NCBI RefSeq assembly: GCF_005280585.1 | Contig: NZ_SZVO01000010.1 | Coordinates: 1 to 64,000, forward strand | Length of the DNA stretch: 64,000 nucleotides | Reading direction: 5' to 3' | From: Dyadobacter frigoris | Lineage (GTDB): Bacteria; Bacteroidota; Bacteroidia; Cytophagales; Spirosomataceae | Part shown: positions 26,128 through 35,379 of the stretch, one piece after another | Position numbering within the stretch: position 1 is the stretch's first letter | How the letters are laid out: each line of letters opens with the position of its first letter | Position numbers and translations under genes: made by a program | The notes under the pieces: model-generated | Told to the model about the DNA's origin: nothing | Databases searched by the model: none | What the model saw: only the letters and a program-made list of their open reading frames with translations

Positions 26128-26176
26128 AAGAAAACCCTGAACCGGCTTTAACCTGCCGGTTCAGGGTTTTCTTTTG
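26128..26176 (+). terminator. Strong terminator after ribF
   Basis: AAAACCCTGAACCGG (26131-26145) and its exact complement (26156-26170) form a 15-bp stem with a 10-nt loop, followed by a T-rich run. It ends the ftsX-ribF cluster. Confidence 0.88.
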
Positions 26177-26255
26177 GTTGGAAATATATTCTGGTAAATT
26201 ACAATTTCTCAGCTTTGGTATAATTATAATGCAGAGATTGAAAACTGAAAATATT

Positions 26256-27599
26256 ATGAAACAACATTTTCAATACACATTGCTTTTGGCTCTGCTAGTG
26301 TTTACAATCAAATCGAAAGCGCAGCAAAACAAATTAATTCTGCTGAAAAACGTAAATCTGATCGACGGGACCGGATCTGTTTCAAAACCCAACGTGGATA
26401 TTTTGATCAAAGACGGAAATATTGCGGCGATCCGGTCCGGATTGAAAGAACCGGCCGCAACTCAGATCGACTTAAAGGGAAAAACGATCATACCCGCCAT
26501 CATCAGCGCCCACACGCATATTGGGACATTAAAAGGAAACACTTCAACAGCTGAAAACTATACCCGTGAAAATGTTCTCCGGCAATTAAAAAGATATCAG
26601 GATTATGGCGTAGGAACTATCCTGACGATGGGAACAGACAGGCCTTTAATTTTTGAAGGTTTAATCGATTCAATAAAAGCCGGATTGTTACCAGGTGCCA
26701 GATTATATTCTGCCGGTTATGGTTTTAATACACCGGAAAAAGCACCAGGCTCGTGGATGAATTTATTGTTGCGGCCAGAATCACCAGAACAGGTTCCTGC
26801 TCAAATTGAACAACTGGCAAAAGTTAAACCTACGGTTGTTAAGATCTGGGTTGATGATCACGGCGGAAAGGCCGATAAAATGAAGCCGGAAATTTATAAG
26901 GCAATTATTACTGAAGCTCATAAAAAAGGAATTCGTGTGGCCAGTCATTTATACAATCTTGAAGATGCACGTGATTTAACCGCTTCCGGTTTGGATATCA
27001 TGGCGCACAGTATTCGTGATAAGGAAATTGATGCGGATCTGCTTAAATCTATAAAAGCCAAAGGTGTTGCTTATATCCCGACATTATCGTTGGATGAATA
27101 TGCCTTTGTATATGCCAGAAAACCGGAATGGATTGAAGATCCGTTCTTTAAAGCATCTTTGGAACCTGGTGTTTATGAAATGATTATTAGCACGAAATAC
27201 CAGGATCAGGTTAAGAATTCACCCGATTATGAAAGAAATATGACCGGCTTTAAAATGGCTTTGAAAAATTTAAAAAAGATCCACGACGCAGGAATTCTTG
27301 TTGCGCTGGGAACAGATTCCGGTGCATTTCCTATCCGCGCACAAGGTTTTTCAGAACATCTGGAAATGGAATTAATGGTTCAGGCTGGTCTTACGCCCAT
27401 GCAGACTATTACTGCTGCGACCCTGAATTCCGCGAAAATTCTAAAAATCGATAACCTATATGGAACACTTGAAAAAGGAAAAAAAGCAGATTTCATTGTA
27501 TTAACTGAAAGTCCGGAAAAGAATATTAAGAATACCAGAAAAATAGAATCTGTCTGGAAGGATGGAAGAAAAGTGAGTGACGGGCCTTTGAAAAAATAA
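26256..27599 (+). CDS. Secreted amidohydrolase
   Basis: Protein of 447 aa with a signal peptide (cleavage near residue 22, SKAQ). It is a metal-dependent amidohydrolase of the imidazolonepropionase-like group: HTH at 86-88 (two metal ligands), Lys196 in VVKIWVDD as candidate bridging lysine, His231, His251 and Asp354 in GTDSGAF. The leader NVNLIDGTG and the closing GTLEKGKKADFIVL are typical of the composite beta domain. The substrate is unknown; related exported enzymes hydrolyse dipeptides or cyclic amides. Upstream ATGs at 26178 and 26229 are less likely because they precede the signal peptide. It stands alone after the ribF terminator. Confidence 0.85.
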   Translation: MKQHFQYTLLLALLVFTIKSKAQQNKLILLKNVNLIDGTGSVSKPNVDILIKDGNIAAIRSGLKEPAATQIDLKGKTIIPAIISAHTHIGTLKGNTSTAENYTRENVLRQLKRYQDYGVGTILTMGTDRPLIFEGLIDSIKAGLLPGARLYSAGYGFNTPEKAPGSWMNLLLRPESPEQVPAQIEQLAKVKPTVVKIWVDDHGGKADKMKPEIYKAIITEAHKKGIRVASHLYNLEDARDLTASGLDIMAHSIRDKEIDADLLKSIKAKGVAYIPTLSLDEYAFVYARKPEWIEDPFFKASLEPGVYEMIISTKYQDQVKNSPDYERNMTGFKMALKNLKKIHDAGILVALGTDSGAFPIRAQGFSEHLEMELMVQAGLTPMQTITAATLNSAKILKIDNLYGTLEKGKKADFIVLTESPEKNIKNTRKIESVWKDGRKVSDGPLKK

Positions 27600-27632
27600 A
27601 TTCCTGTTTCAAAGATCAGTTCGTTGCAGATT

Positions 27633-28196
27633 TTACATTTTAATATAACCACCTCCATTTAATGAAGGACCAATCACAGTACCTCTGCCTCCATTAGCAA
27701 CTATTGCCGCCTTGCTAAGCGTTTCGCTTATGCTCATAACTGTTTGCTGCAATAGCTTGAATTCTTCGGGACAACTGTTATCACCATAAAAGGCTCCTCC
27801 ATAATCAAAATATAAAAATATAAACAGCTGGCTCTTAATACTTTTGTTAGTGTTTGAAATAATCCAATGCCCTTCCGTACTATATATATTTTTTACAATC
27901 CTTTCAGAAACTGCGCTTCTCAAATTACCATCATTTGCCAAACTATCTATTTTGCCCAAAGCATTAACTTTAAAGTAAAAAACACCCCATGTAGGTTTAC
28001 ATTCATTTTCCCTAGGGCTTAGAACATGTTTTTCCAGCCAGCCTTTCAGATCGTATCCTATTCCTTGTTCTCTAATTACTGGAAATTCAAAGTCTGCCTT
28101 TGGAATAGATTGACCCCATGAATTTGATAACAGAAGAAACAAGCATGGTAAAATGGTAATAATCCTGTGGATTGTAACGGTGTTTTTCTTTGTCAT
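27633..28196 (-). CDS. Hypothetical secreted protein, weakly TonB-C-like
   Basis: Protein of 187 aa with a signal peptide (cleavage near residue 29, SWGQ). The stretch GVFYFKVNALGKIDSL followed by an alternating strand-helix pattern and LFIFLYFDYGG resembles the C-terminal domain of energy-transducing TonB or its Bacteroidota relatives, but the residues are too few to be sure. It ends with a glycine-rich tail (NGGRGTVIG). The function is unknown. It converges with the amidohydrolase gene; an 18-bp palindrome lies upstream at 28227-28244. Confidence 0.55.
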   Translation of the reverse strand: MTKKNTVTIHRIITILPCLFLLLSNSWGQSIPKADFEFPVIREQGIGYDLKGWLEKHVLSPRENECKPTWGVFYFKVNALGKIDSLANDGNLRSAVSERIVKNIYSTEGHWIISNTNKSIKSQLFIFLYFDYGGAFYGDNSCPEEFKLLQQTVMSISETLSKAAIVANGGRGTVIGPSLNGGGYIKM

Positions 28197-28226
28197 TTGG
28201 AATTTAATCTCGGTTTGATATATAAT

Positions 28227-28244
28227 TTTATTATATATAATAAA
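28227..28244. repeat. 18-bp perfect palindrome upstream of a secreted-protein gene
   Basis: TTTATTATATATAATAAA is its own reverse complement and lies 31-48 bp upstream of the start at 28196. It may be an operator or simply AT-rich DNA; no regulator is nearby. Confidence 0.35.
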
Positions 28245-28344
28245 TATAAGTAATTTTAAATTTATTTAACAACTGTGACAATAAATAAATTTTAGAAATG
28301 AATAACTCACGAGATAATTCTGTCATCTATATTTAATCAAATCA

Positions 28345-28397
28345 TATTTTACAAAAAAGAGCTCCCAGGAATCCCGGGAGCTCTTTTTTGTAAAATA
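28345..28397 (-). terminator. Very strong terminator with 22-bp perfect stem
   Basis: Positions 28345-28366 and 28376-28397 are exact reverse complements (centre GAGCTCCC ... GGGAGCTC), with a 9-nt loop and AT-rich lower stem giving a T run in either orientation. It lies 25 bp after the susD stop. Confidence 0.9.
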
Positions 28398-28421
28398 AGT
28401 AGTACGAATCAATTTATCAGA

Positions 28422-30116
28422 TTAATAACCCGTATTCTGCTGCATATATCCCGGCAAGTTGGAAGCGCCATCAATAGCAGTTTGCGGAATTGGAAAAATA
28501 CGTTTGTGAACGTCCGTGCTTGTTTTCTCAGTCCACGTTCCTTCGTATTTGCCAAAACGTATCATATCCGTACGGCGAACCATTTCCCAGTATAATTCAA
28601 AACCTCTTTCGCGGAAAAGCAGATCAAGCGTAACTGAAGTCAAGACTGGCGGTGGCGTTGTAGCTGTTCTTGATGCTCTCACTGTGTTAACATCATCCAG
28701 TGCTGTTGCATCACCAGCGCTTTTACGCAATTTTGCTTCTGCACGCATCAGATAAATATCTGCCAGACGCAGGATAGAAATATCAGCTTCACCTTTGTTT
28801 CTACCTGTGTCAGAAACGCGGCTAAATTCATATTTCTCAACACGGTATCCTGAGCTGTATCCGCTACCAGCCGTTGTGAAGTCAATTTTCTCTGTAAAGA
28901 TTACAGGCAAATCGTTACGATTACGACTTAGATTTGTCAATTTTCCTACTCTCAATTTTCCATCAGGGCATCTTAAAAATGCACCGTTTACACGGATAGC
29001 TCCGTATTGCTGGCCACGTAAAATTCCACGGTTAACTTTATAATCTGCATCTACCAAACAAGTGTCTGCCGGATTTGTGTACACTGACATGTTTTCTTTA
29101 TAAAAACGTGGGTCGCGTTTTGGATCAACAGCCCCGTAAGCCTGTACCCAGCTTTGGTAAAAATCAGAAGTAATGGCAGGGCCGTCCGTACCGTTAGCTG
29201 CCGGAAAAGCTGCCAAAGGAAACTGATCTCCGGAGAGAGAGAAATAAGCCATACGGTTATGTCCGTTAAGGTCAGGACGCTGATCCACTGCAAAAATCAA
29301 TTCAGTATTGTCGTGATTGGTATTTCCGAAAATCGAGAAATAATCCGCTGACAATTTTGATTCCCCCGAGCTGATAATACGCGAAGTATAATCAATAACC
29401 TTATCCATATCTGTACTTGCAAAGGTAAATTGCGGAGCATAAATATTGCGGTAAACTGCCGCATTAAGATAAAGTCTTGCAAGAAGTCCCCAAACCGCAG
29501 CTTTTGTCAATCTTCCTGGTCCAACAGTTGCCTTATTCTGTAAAAGTGGCTCAACAGCAAGCAATTCACTTTCTATGTAAGAAACAGCATCGGCACCACG
29601 AATAATTTTTGAGACAGTTCCCGGATCTTCCTTGACGAAAACGATACCAAACAAATCCAGCATCATCATCGAATAATAAGCTCTCATACCTCTTGCCTCA
29701 GCCAGGTAAAGTGCAGAAGTTGCATCCTTTGCCGTAGCCAAAGTTGTGATCGCGGTAATCGATCTTGAAATACTTTGAACGATATTATCCCAGGTAGTTT
29801 TAATGTTCGGGTCGGTACTTACTGATGTATGCGCGTGCATAGCCAGGTAGATCCCGTTATCGCCCCAGTCCGTTCCGCCGCGGTAAGGTAAAATTGCCTC
29901 ATCGGTTGAAATTTCCTGTAAAGCGAAATAGTTGGTATGCTTGTGAAGTTCAGGCAAAAGCGCATATACGGGTGCAATAAGCCCGTTGGCAGTTTGCTCA
30001 TCTGTAAGGGTGGAACCTAACGTTTCATCCAACACTTGTTCCTTTAAATCTGTACAGGCTGTTGTCATCAAAAACATCCCTGCAACTGTAAGTATGATAG
30101 GTAATTTCTTATTCAT
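28422..30116 (-). CDS. SusD/RagB family nutrient-binding outer-membrane lipoprotein
   Basis: Protein of 564 aa with a lipoprotein signal (MNKKLPIILTVAGMFLMTTAC, Cys21). It has the SusD organisation: an N-terminal TPR-like helical region with ALYLAEARGMRAYYSMMMLDLFG, and a C-terminal RagB region with ILRLADIYLMRAEAKLR and FRERGFELYWEMVRRTDMIRFG. SusD caps a SusC channel and captures oligosaccharides or other ligands at the cell surface. The ATG at 30116 is preferred to 30137 because it leads straight into the lipoprotein signal and leaves 10 bp after the susC stop. No glycan hydrolase gene adjoins the pair, so the substrate is not indicated. Confidence 0.92.
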   Translation of the reverse strand: MNKKLPIILTVAGMFLMTTACTDLKEQVLDETLGSTLTDEQTANGLIAPVYALLPELHKHTNYFALQEISTDEAILPYRGGTDWGDNGIYLAMHAHTSVSTDPNIKTTWDNIVQSISRSITAITTLATAKDATSALYLAEARGMRAYYSMMMLDLFGIVFVKEDPGTVSKIIRGADAVSYIESELLAVEPLLQNKATVGPGRLTKAAVWGLLARLYLNAAVYRNIYAPQFTFASTDMDKVIDYTSRIISSGESKLSADYFSIFGNTNHDNTELIFAVDQRPDLNGHNRMAYFSLSGDQFPLAAFPAANGTDGPAITSDFYQSWVQAYGAVDPKRDPRFYKENMSVYTNPADTCLVDADYKVNRGILRGQQYGAIRVNGAFLRCPDGKLRVGKLTNLSRNRNDLPVIFTEKIDFTTAGSGYSSGYRVEKYEFSRVSDTGRNKGEADISILRLADIYLMRAEAKLRKSAGDATALDDVNTVRASRTATTPPPVLTSVTLDLLFRERGFELYWEMVRRTDMIRFGKYEGTWTEKTSTDVHKRIFPIPQTAIDGASNLPGYMQQNTGY

Positions 30117-30126
30117 TGTCGTAAGA

Positions 30127-33100
30127 TTAGAAACCAATATTTAAACCAAAAATCACCGTTTTTGCTTTTGGATAGCTCAGGTAATCGATACCGTAGGAAG
30201 TAATTCCATTGATTGACCGATCGTTGTTCACCTCCGGATCATAACCGTTGTATTTGGTAGACACAAACAGATTTTGGCCTGTTACTGATAAGCGGATCGA
30301 GTGAACCCAATTGTTGATTCCCAATGCCGTGGTATTGAAATTATAACCCAGCGCGAGGTTGTTCAATCTCAGGAATGAACCATTTTTAAGATAACGCGTA
30401 GAAACCGGAGCAGAATTATTCGTCGATTCGTTCGGATAAGCAATGGCTTCCGGCGTTACATTTAGTCCTTTGGATAATCTTAATTTATAAAAATTGGAGT
30501 TGGCCGTGTTATCATAAAGTTTGTTTCCTGATACGCCATTGAAGTTTGCAACCAGGTCAAATCCTTTGAAACCGATATTTCCGCTGAAATTATACATTTT
30601 GGTTGGAAGTGCAGAACCAGCCGCTACACGGTCTTTATCAGTAATAATTCCGTCACCATCCACGTCTTTGAAAGTACTGATTCCCTTGTCGTCAAATCCT
30701 GTGAATTCTTTCAAAAAGAAAGTACCAATCGGCTGTCCGCTGATATAACCGTTGATCGTTGCAGAAGTAAGTCCTGAACCTTGCGCAGCTCCGGAAGGAA
30801 TTACTGAATAAGGAGAGTTTTTTACTTTGTTTTTGATAAACGTGATGTTACCGCTCAATCCAAAACGAATCCCGTTGCCAAGTGTCTTTCTATAAGCAAG
30901 ATCGATTTCAGTTCCCTGGTTAACGATTTTCATATTTTCAACATTAGTCCAGAAAGTACCTGCTGGCTGAACCGGATCCGAAGGAATTACTTCCAAAAGA
31001 ATTTTACCGGAAGTTTTGCTGAAATAATCAACCGATCCGCTCAATGCACCTTTGAAAAGAGCAAAGTCAATACCTAAATCCGTTTGAGAAGAAGTTTCCC
31101 ACTGAATATTTGGGTTAGCAAGACGGGCATAAGTTGTTCCGCCAGGATAAGCACCTGTGTTAAACAATGGATAACTTGTTTTGTCTGTGATCGTTGAAGT
31201 AAAGAGAGCCTGGGTAATTTTGGAAGGAATCTCCTGATTACCTGTTTGTCCCCAACCTGCACGAAGTTTCAAGTCTGTAAAGGCAGATGATTTCAGGAAT
31301 TTCTCCTCAGAAAGTCTCCATCCCAAAGAGAAGGATGGGAAAACTCCATATTTGTTGTTCGCTCCAAATTTGGAAGAACCGTCCGCCCGAACCGTCGCAG
31401 TTACCAGATATTTATCTTTAAAAGCATAATTAACTCTCGAAAAGAAGGATTGCAGCTCATTTAAAGTTGCAGTACCGGTTGGCCTGTTGACTGCCAGGGT
31501 AAGATCCTGACCAACACCTGGATTATAAATAGGTTCTACTCCACCGACAGGAAATTTATTGATGCTGTAAATTCTTCCTGTTAACGAAATTTTTTGATAA
31601 GAATGACCAACTAACGCAGAAAAATTATGATCCTTTTTGTCAAGCGTGTAGGTGATATAGTTTTCGATCAGCTTATTGCTGTTACGCACATCTCTAGTCT
31701 CCAACCGGCCAAGGTTTAAAGGAACAGTACTTGCCAGAGACTGCAAATCCCGCGTAGAAGTAGAATTATCGATACCAAAGTTCAGCTTGTAAACCAGACC
31801 TTTGATGATAGTCACCGATGGAGAAATGTTACCGATAAGACGATTTGTTGTAGTCAAATCTTTTTCAAGAGCAAGCGTAATAAGTGGGTTGGTTCCATCC
31901 ACATATTGAAAAGGTGCTCCCTTGGCATCATAAGCCGGATAGGTAGGATTTGCAGAAATTGCACTTCCGACTATCCCCTCGGGTGGTCTTGAATTTTTTG
32001 TATTGGTAGCATTCAAATTGATATCAACACTAACCCGGTCATTAAGCAGTTTTTGATTCAGATTAATTCTTCCTGTGTAACGGTCAAGATTACTGTTCTT
32101 TAAAATCCCATCCTGTTTCTGCATACCCATGGAAGCATAATAGGTAAGCTTATCCGTTCCTCCACCCAGCGAAACATTATGATTTTGGGTAAAAGCAGTG
32201 CGCGAAATTTCCTTCTGCCAGTCTGTATCGGCTTTTCCATCGATCAGCGTTCCGCCTAATTTTGTCACCTCCGTGCGAAATTGATCAGCAGAGAAAATAT
32301 CCAGAGGTCTGGCCATTTTTGAAATACCAAAACTGCCTGAATAGTTTACAGTTGCAACACCTGATTTTCCTTTTTTGGTAGTAATCAAAATTACACCGTT
32401 TGCACCTCTGGCACCATAAATCGCTGTTGCCGACGCATCTTTCAAAACATCAATCGATTCAATATCCTGAGGATTCAAAAAACTAAGCGGATTTGTTGCT
32501 CCACCCGTGCTGCTGTTATCCAGCGCAAGCCCGTCTACAACAAAAAGAGGCGTACTACCCGTACGAACACCACCTGGCCCACGAACCGTGATACTTACAG
32601 TTCCGCCTGGTTCACCTGTGGCGGATGTTACGTTAACACCTGCCACTTTCCCCTGGAAAAGCTGTTCTGGTGAATTGATAATCCCGGTATTAAATTCTCC
32701 CGATTTAAGTGATTTCACAGATCCTGTAATATCCTTTTTTGCTGTACTACCGTAACCAACCACGACAACTTCATTCAAATCCGCAGCTGATTCTTTGAGT
32801 GTAATATTGACAGTATTATTGGCTTCTGACAGCACAAAATCATTCAGCGACTGTTTTTCAAAACCGATGTAGCTGAATTCCAGATTGTATTTTTTCCCAA
32901 CTTCCAGGGCAGTGAAAGAGAATTCTCCGTTCTCATTCGTAGTGGCGCCCTGCTTGTTGCCGCCGACATCTGTAACTAAAACAGTTACACCAGGCAAACC
33001 TTCATTTTTTGTTGTTATAACCTTTCCTTTTAGCGGAAGGTCTTTAACTGAAAGAGCGGTGATGTAGGAATAATTGTTTCCGTTGTGGACAGGCCCGGCA

Positions 33101-33189
33101 TATGCACCAGGGCTCAAAACCATCATCGTTGAAAACGACAAAACGCAACAACACAAGCCCATTTTGCTGACTAATAGAGTTTGTCTCAT
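30127..33189 (-). CDS. SusC/RagA family TonB-linked outer-membrane protein
   Basis: Protein of 1020 aa. After the signal peptide there is a carboxypeptidase-regulatory-like domain (about 50-135; LKGKVITTKNEGLPGVTVLV), the VVVGYG motif (142-147), a plug domain with NPQDIESIDVLKDASATAIYGARGA read in pieces near 240-265, and a long 22-strand barrel ending in a terminal aromatic residue (FGLNIGF). This is the SusC import channel that pairs with the SusD gene 10 bp downstream. Two identical LacI-type operator sites lie 132-166 bp upstream (33321-33355), suggesting sugar-responsive control. Confidence 0.93.
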   Translation of the reverse strand: MRQTLLVSKMGLCCCVLSFSTMMVLSPGAYAGPVHNGNNYSYITALSVKDLPLKGKVITTKNEGLPGVTVLVTDVGGNKQGATTNENGEFSFTALEVGKKYNLEFSYIGFEKQSLNDFVLSEANNTVNITLKESAADLNEVVVVGYGSTAKKDITGSVKSLKSGEFNTGIINSPEQLFQGKVAGVNVTSATGEPGGTVSITVRGPGGVRTGSTPLFVVDGLALDNSSTGGATNPLSFLNPQDIESIDVLKDASATAIYGARGANGVILITTKKGKSGVATVNYSGSFGISKMARPLDIFSADQFRTEVTKLGGTLIDGKADTDWQKEISRTAFTQNHNVSLGGGTDKLTYYASMGMQKQDGILKNSNLDRYTGRINLNQKLLNDRVSVDINLNATNTKNSRPPEGIVGSAISANPTYPAYDAKGAPFQYVDGTNPLITLALEKDLTTTNRLIGNISPSVTIIKGLVYKLNFGIDNSTSTRDLQSLASTVPLNLGRLETRDVRNSNKLIENYITYTLDKKDHNFSALVGHSYQKISLTGRIYSINKFPVGGVEPIYNPGVGQDLTLAVNRPTGTATLNELQSFFSRVNYAFKDKYLVTATVRADGSSKFGANNKYGVFPSFSLGWRLSEEKFLKSSAFTDLKLRAGWGQTGNQEIPSKITQALFTSTITDKTSYPLFNTGAYPGGTTYARLANPNIQWETSSQTDLGIDFALFKGALSGSVDYFSKTSGKILLEVIPSDPVQPAGTFWTNVENMKIVNQGTEIDLAYRKTLGNGIRFGLSGNITFIKNKVKNSPYSVIPSGAAQGSGLTSATINGYISGQPIGTFFLKEFTGFDDKGISTFKDVDGDGIITDKDRVAAGSALPTKMYNFSGNIGFKGFDLVANFNGVSGNKLYDNTANSNFYKLRLSKGLNVTPEAIAYPNESTNNSAPVSTRYLKNGSFLRLNNLALGYNFNTTALGINNWVHSIRLSVTGQNLFVSTKYNGYDPEVNNDRSINGITSYGIDYLSYPKAKTVIFGLNIGF

Positions 33190-33266
33190 AAGGTGAATTA
33201 TTTGTTTTAAGATTAAGAAAATACTTTTTTAGAAGATTTAGGAACAATACCGGTGAGTAAGTTCTC

Positions 33267-33274
33267 CAAAACTA
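33267..33274 (-). promoter_or_regulatory. Candidate -7 box for susC
   Basis: TAGTTTTG on the minus strand matches TAnnTTTG and lies 78 bp before the susC start and about 47 bp downstream of the operators. No -33 TTG is seen at the normal distance, so support is weak. Confidence 0.3.
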
Positions 33275-33320
33275 CAAATTGTATTATTGATATAAAAAAT
33301 ATAAAATAGCATACACCTAA

Positions 33321-33355
33321 TGCAAACGTTTGAAATTTTTTGCAAACGTTTGAAA
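33321..33355. promoter_or_regulatory. Two identical LacI-family operator-like sites
   Basis: TGCAAACGTTTGAAA occurs at 33321-33335 and again at 33341-33355. The core CAAACGTTTG is a perfect palindrome around a central CG, the type of site bound by LacI/GalR-family repressors and activators. The 20-bp centre-to-centre spacing puts both on the same DNA face. They lie upstream of susC. No LacI-family gene is in the window. Confidence 0.7.
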
Positions 33356-33522
33356 TAAATAAGGATTAATTAAAATAAAACCGGGACAAGGTTGATTTTA
33401 GGTTTAGGAGGGTTAATTCTGTATAAATATTCTTAAAATGCCGTCTTCTTTAACAGGCTGCAAAGCTGCAATGTTAATGTTACCTCATTGTTAATTAAAT
33501 GTGAACAAGCTATTGTGAATGC

Positions 33523-33562
33523 CTGAAAAATACAAATGGCCACCCTTTTAAGGATGGCCATT
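33523..33562 (-). terminator. Terminator after the GT-C-like membrane protein gene
   Basis: AATGGCCA (33535-33542) and TGGCCATT (33555-33562) form a stem, extended inward by CC/GG pairs, and the minus-strand downstream side carries a T-rich run. It lies 31 bp past the stop at 33593. Confidence 0.7.
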
Positions 33563-33592
33563 AATAATTTACCTTGATTTTCTATTAAAATT

Positions 33593-35296
33593 TTACTGAA
33601 TCCTACTATTATATACGTAATAATAAGCACCTTCATCCTTGTTAAAAATCTTCACCGGCTTAAAACCTTCAAGCTGTAAATCGGTAACCATATATTGATA
33701 TTTGCCTGCCTTGAATTCGGCAATTGCTTCCTGCGTCTGCACACTGTGACTTGCCAGTTCTATCGAATCAAAGTAGATGTCATAATCGTACATTTTCCTT
33801 TTTTCCGTTGATACATACTTTAACAAAATACGGTACTGCGCATCATATTGCTTTTCATCTTCAAAGGCAAAAGCGTTTGCGATGATAGGAAGATTTTTTT
33901 CACTCAATTCAGCCGCGCCTTTATTTCCCAACAGAAAATTCAGCTTTTTGATCATTTTCAATGTATCAAGATTCTGTGCTTTTTCACGAAGAAGACAATC
34001 CTGTGTTTTTGGAATATAAAATTCCAGTTCAGGATTAAGAAGCATTTTTGTATCAGATGGCAAAGTCAAAATCCACTTCGAGGCGGTATGCATGTTGATT
34101 GTTGCGTGCACTCTTTTATGTTGTGCATAGGCTTCATTAAAATGAAACAGAGACATTATAATGACGAGTCCAATAGCAATTTTGAATCCTGTGGCCTTTC
34201 CCAATTCCACAACATAACTCAGGCCAAAACCGATAAGAAAAAGCGTAACCACACCAGCGGGTAAAACGTGCGTATCATAAATTTTTGACGAACGTAAAAC
34301 GAGAAAGAGGAATAGAAACAGATTTCCGATTAGCACAAAGTAAATTATTTTTTTTGTTCTCAGCAGATTGTAAATACCAAGAACGCTTAATATTAAAATG
34401 ATATAATTAACAGGCTCCGCAAAAAATATCTTCAAATATTCCATGTTGAAAAATGTTCCCATTGGCTTGTCATTCATTTTGGCAATAATCCCGCCAACAA
34501 ATGATTTCATTACAACCAACGTATCCGTTATTATAAAAGGACAAAAAATAATGAATGAAACAAGGATCATGAGCAGCGAAAACAACACATTTTTAATTTT
34601 ATTCTGTGCAACCAACAAGAAGATGGACATGACATAAAACGGAATAAAAAAGGCAAAAATGAGCCTCTGGGCCAAAATAAGACCAAAAAATATAGAACAT
34701 ATGGCTACCTCTTTTACAGTAACCGAATCGGTAAAGATAAGCCTTGCCATTAGTAAAATAAATAAGCTTCCCGAAATTGCCTCAGGCCGCAAAACTGGTA
34801 AATTGCCAAACAAAATTGTGCACGCGACAAGTACGACCGGTAAAAAAAGCCGCAGCGAGTCGGTTAATAAATAATGATTTCTTTTATGGATCAGCCGTAT
34901 CGTAATGTACATAATATATCCCACAACAAAAATCTGAACGGCTCGTCCTAATAAGATATAAGGTTCACGATCCCACAGATATTTATACGCTTCCAGATCG
35001 AAGGATTCAAAAATGGAAACCAATCCGTGAATACTTCCGCTATTGGCAATAATTGACTTGAAACAGGCAGCTCCAAATACCACAAAATAAAATAACATAC
35101 TGGGCGACGCTGGCCAATCTAACCCGCGCGGCGTATTTCCATACCACATCCAGACGCCGGAATCTGCTACAAAATTTTCATCTGTGGTATAATATCCATG
35201 AAATGGCGGAAAAATAACGCCCGAGATAAGGACTGATAATATAATTAAAGCCAGTAGTGTGTACGTAACAATTTTACGGTTTTTGGAAGAAATCAT
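33593..35296 (-). CDS. Polytopic membrane protein, GT-C glycosyltransferase-like
   Basis: Protein of 567 aa with about eleven hydrophobic segments over residues 10-390 and a soluble C-terminal domain. An early extracytoplasmic loop has GYYTTDENFVADSGVWMWYG with Asp/Glu residues in the place where GT-C enzymes carry catalytic acids. I take it as a GT-C-fold transferase using a polyprenyl-linked sugar, but no family signature is strong. It is divergent from the polysaccharide genes that begin at 35380 and ends in its own terminator, so it probably belongs to that locus while being separately transcribed. Confidence 0.6.
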   Translation of the reverse strand: MISSKNRKIVTYTLLALIILSVLISGVIFPPFHGYYTTDENFVADSGVWMWYGNTPRGLDWPASPSMLFYFVVFGAACFKSIIANSGSIHGLVSIFESFDLEAYKYLWDREPYILLGRAVQIFVVGYIMYITIRLIHKRNHYLLTDSLRLFLPVVLVACTILFGNLPVLRPEAISGSLFILLMARLIFTDSVTVKEVAICSIFFGLILAQRLIFAFFIPFYVMSIFLLVAQNKIKNVLFSLLMILVSFIIFCPFIITDTLVVMKSFVGGIIAKMNDKPMGTFFNMEYLKIFFAEPVNYIILILSVLGIYNLLRTKKIIYFVLIGNLFLFLFLVLRSSKIYDTHVLPAGVVTLFLIGFGLSYVVELGKATGFKIAIGLVIIMSLFHFNEAYAQHKRVHATINMHTASKWILTLPSDTKMLLNPELEFYIPKTQDCLLREKAQNLDTLKMIKKLNFLLGNKGAAELSEKNLPIIANAFAFEDEKQYDAQYRILLKYVSTEKRKMYDYDIYFDSIELASHSVQTQEAIAEFKAGKYQYMVTDLQLEGFKPVKIFNKDEGAYYYVYNSRIQ

Positions 35297-35338
35297 GCTG
35301 TGTATTTCAATAAAAAATCAAAAATGAAAAAGTAATTC

Positions 35339-35346
35339 TAAATTTG
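35339..35346 (+). promoter_or_regulatory. Candidate -7 box for the polysaccharide operon
   Basis: TAAATTTG matches TAnnTTTG exactly and lies 34 bp before the ATG at 35380. No convincing TTG is present at the -33 position. Confidence 0.4.
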
Positions 35347-35379
35347 CATCTGCGAACATCGCAAAATTAGAATTACTTT

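Larger units (their letters stand above)
33190..33592. other. Intergenic region upstream of susC, 403 bp
   Basis: It holds the two LacI-type operators (33321-33355), a -7-like box TAGTTTTG on the minus strand (33267-33274), and the terminator of the gene at 33593-35296. A 67-residue open frame at 33433-33636 overlaps that gene's end on the same strand and shows no recognisable protein features. Confidence 0.6.

Noticed and set aside
33433..33636. 67-codon minus-strand ORF between susC and the GT-C-like gene
   Set aside because: It overlaps the end of the 33593-35296 gene on the same strand, covers its terminator, and shows no recognisable signal or domain.
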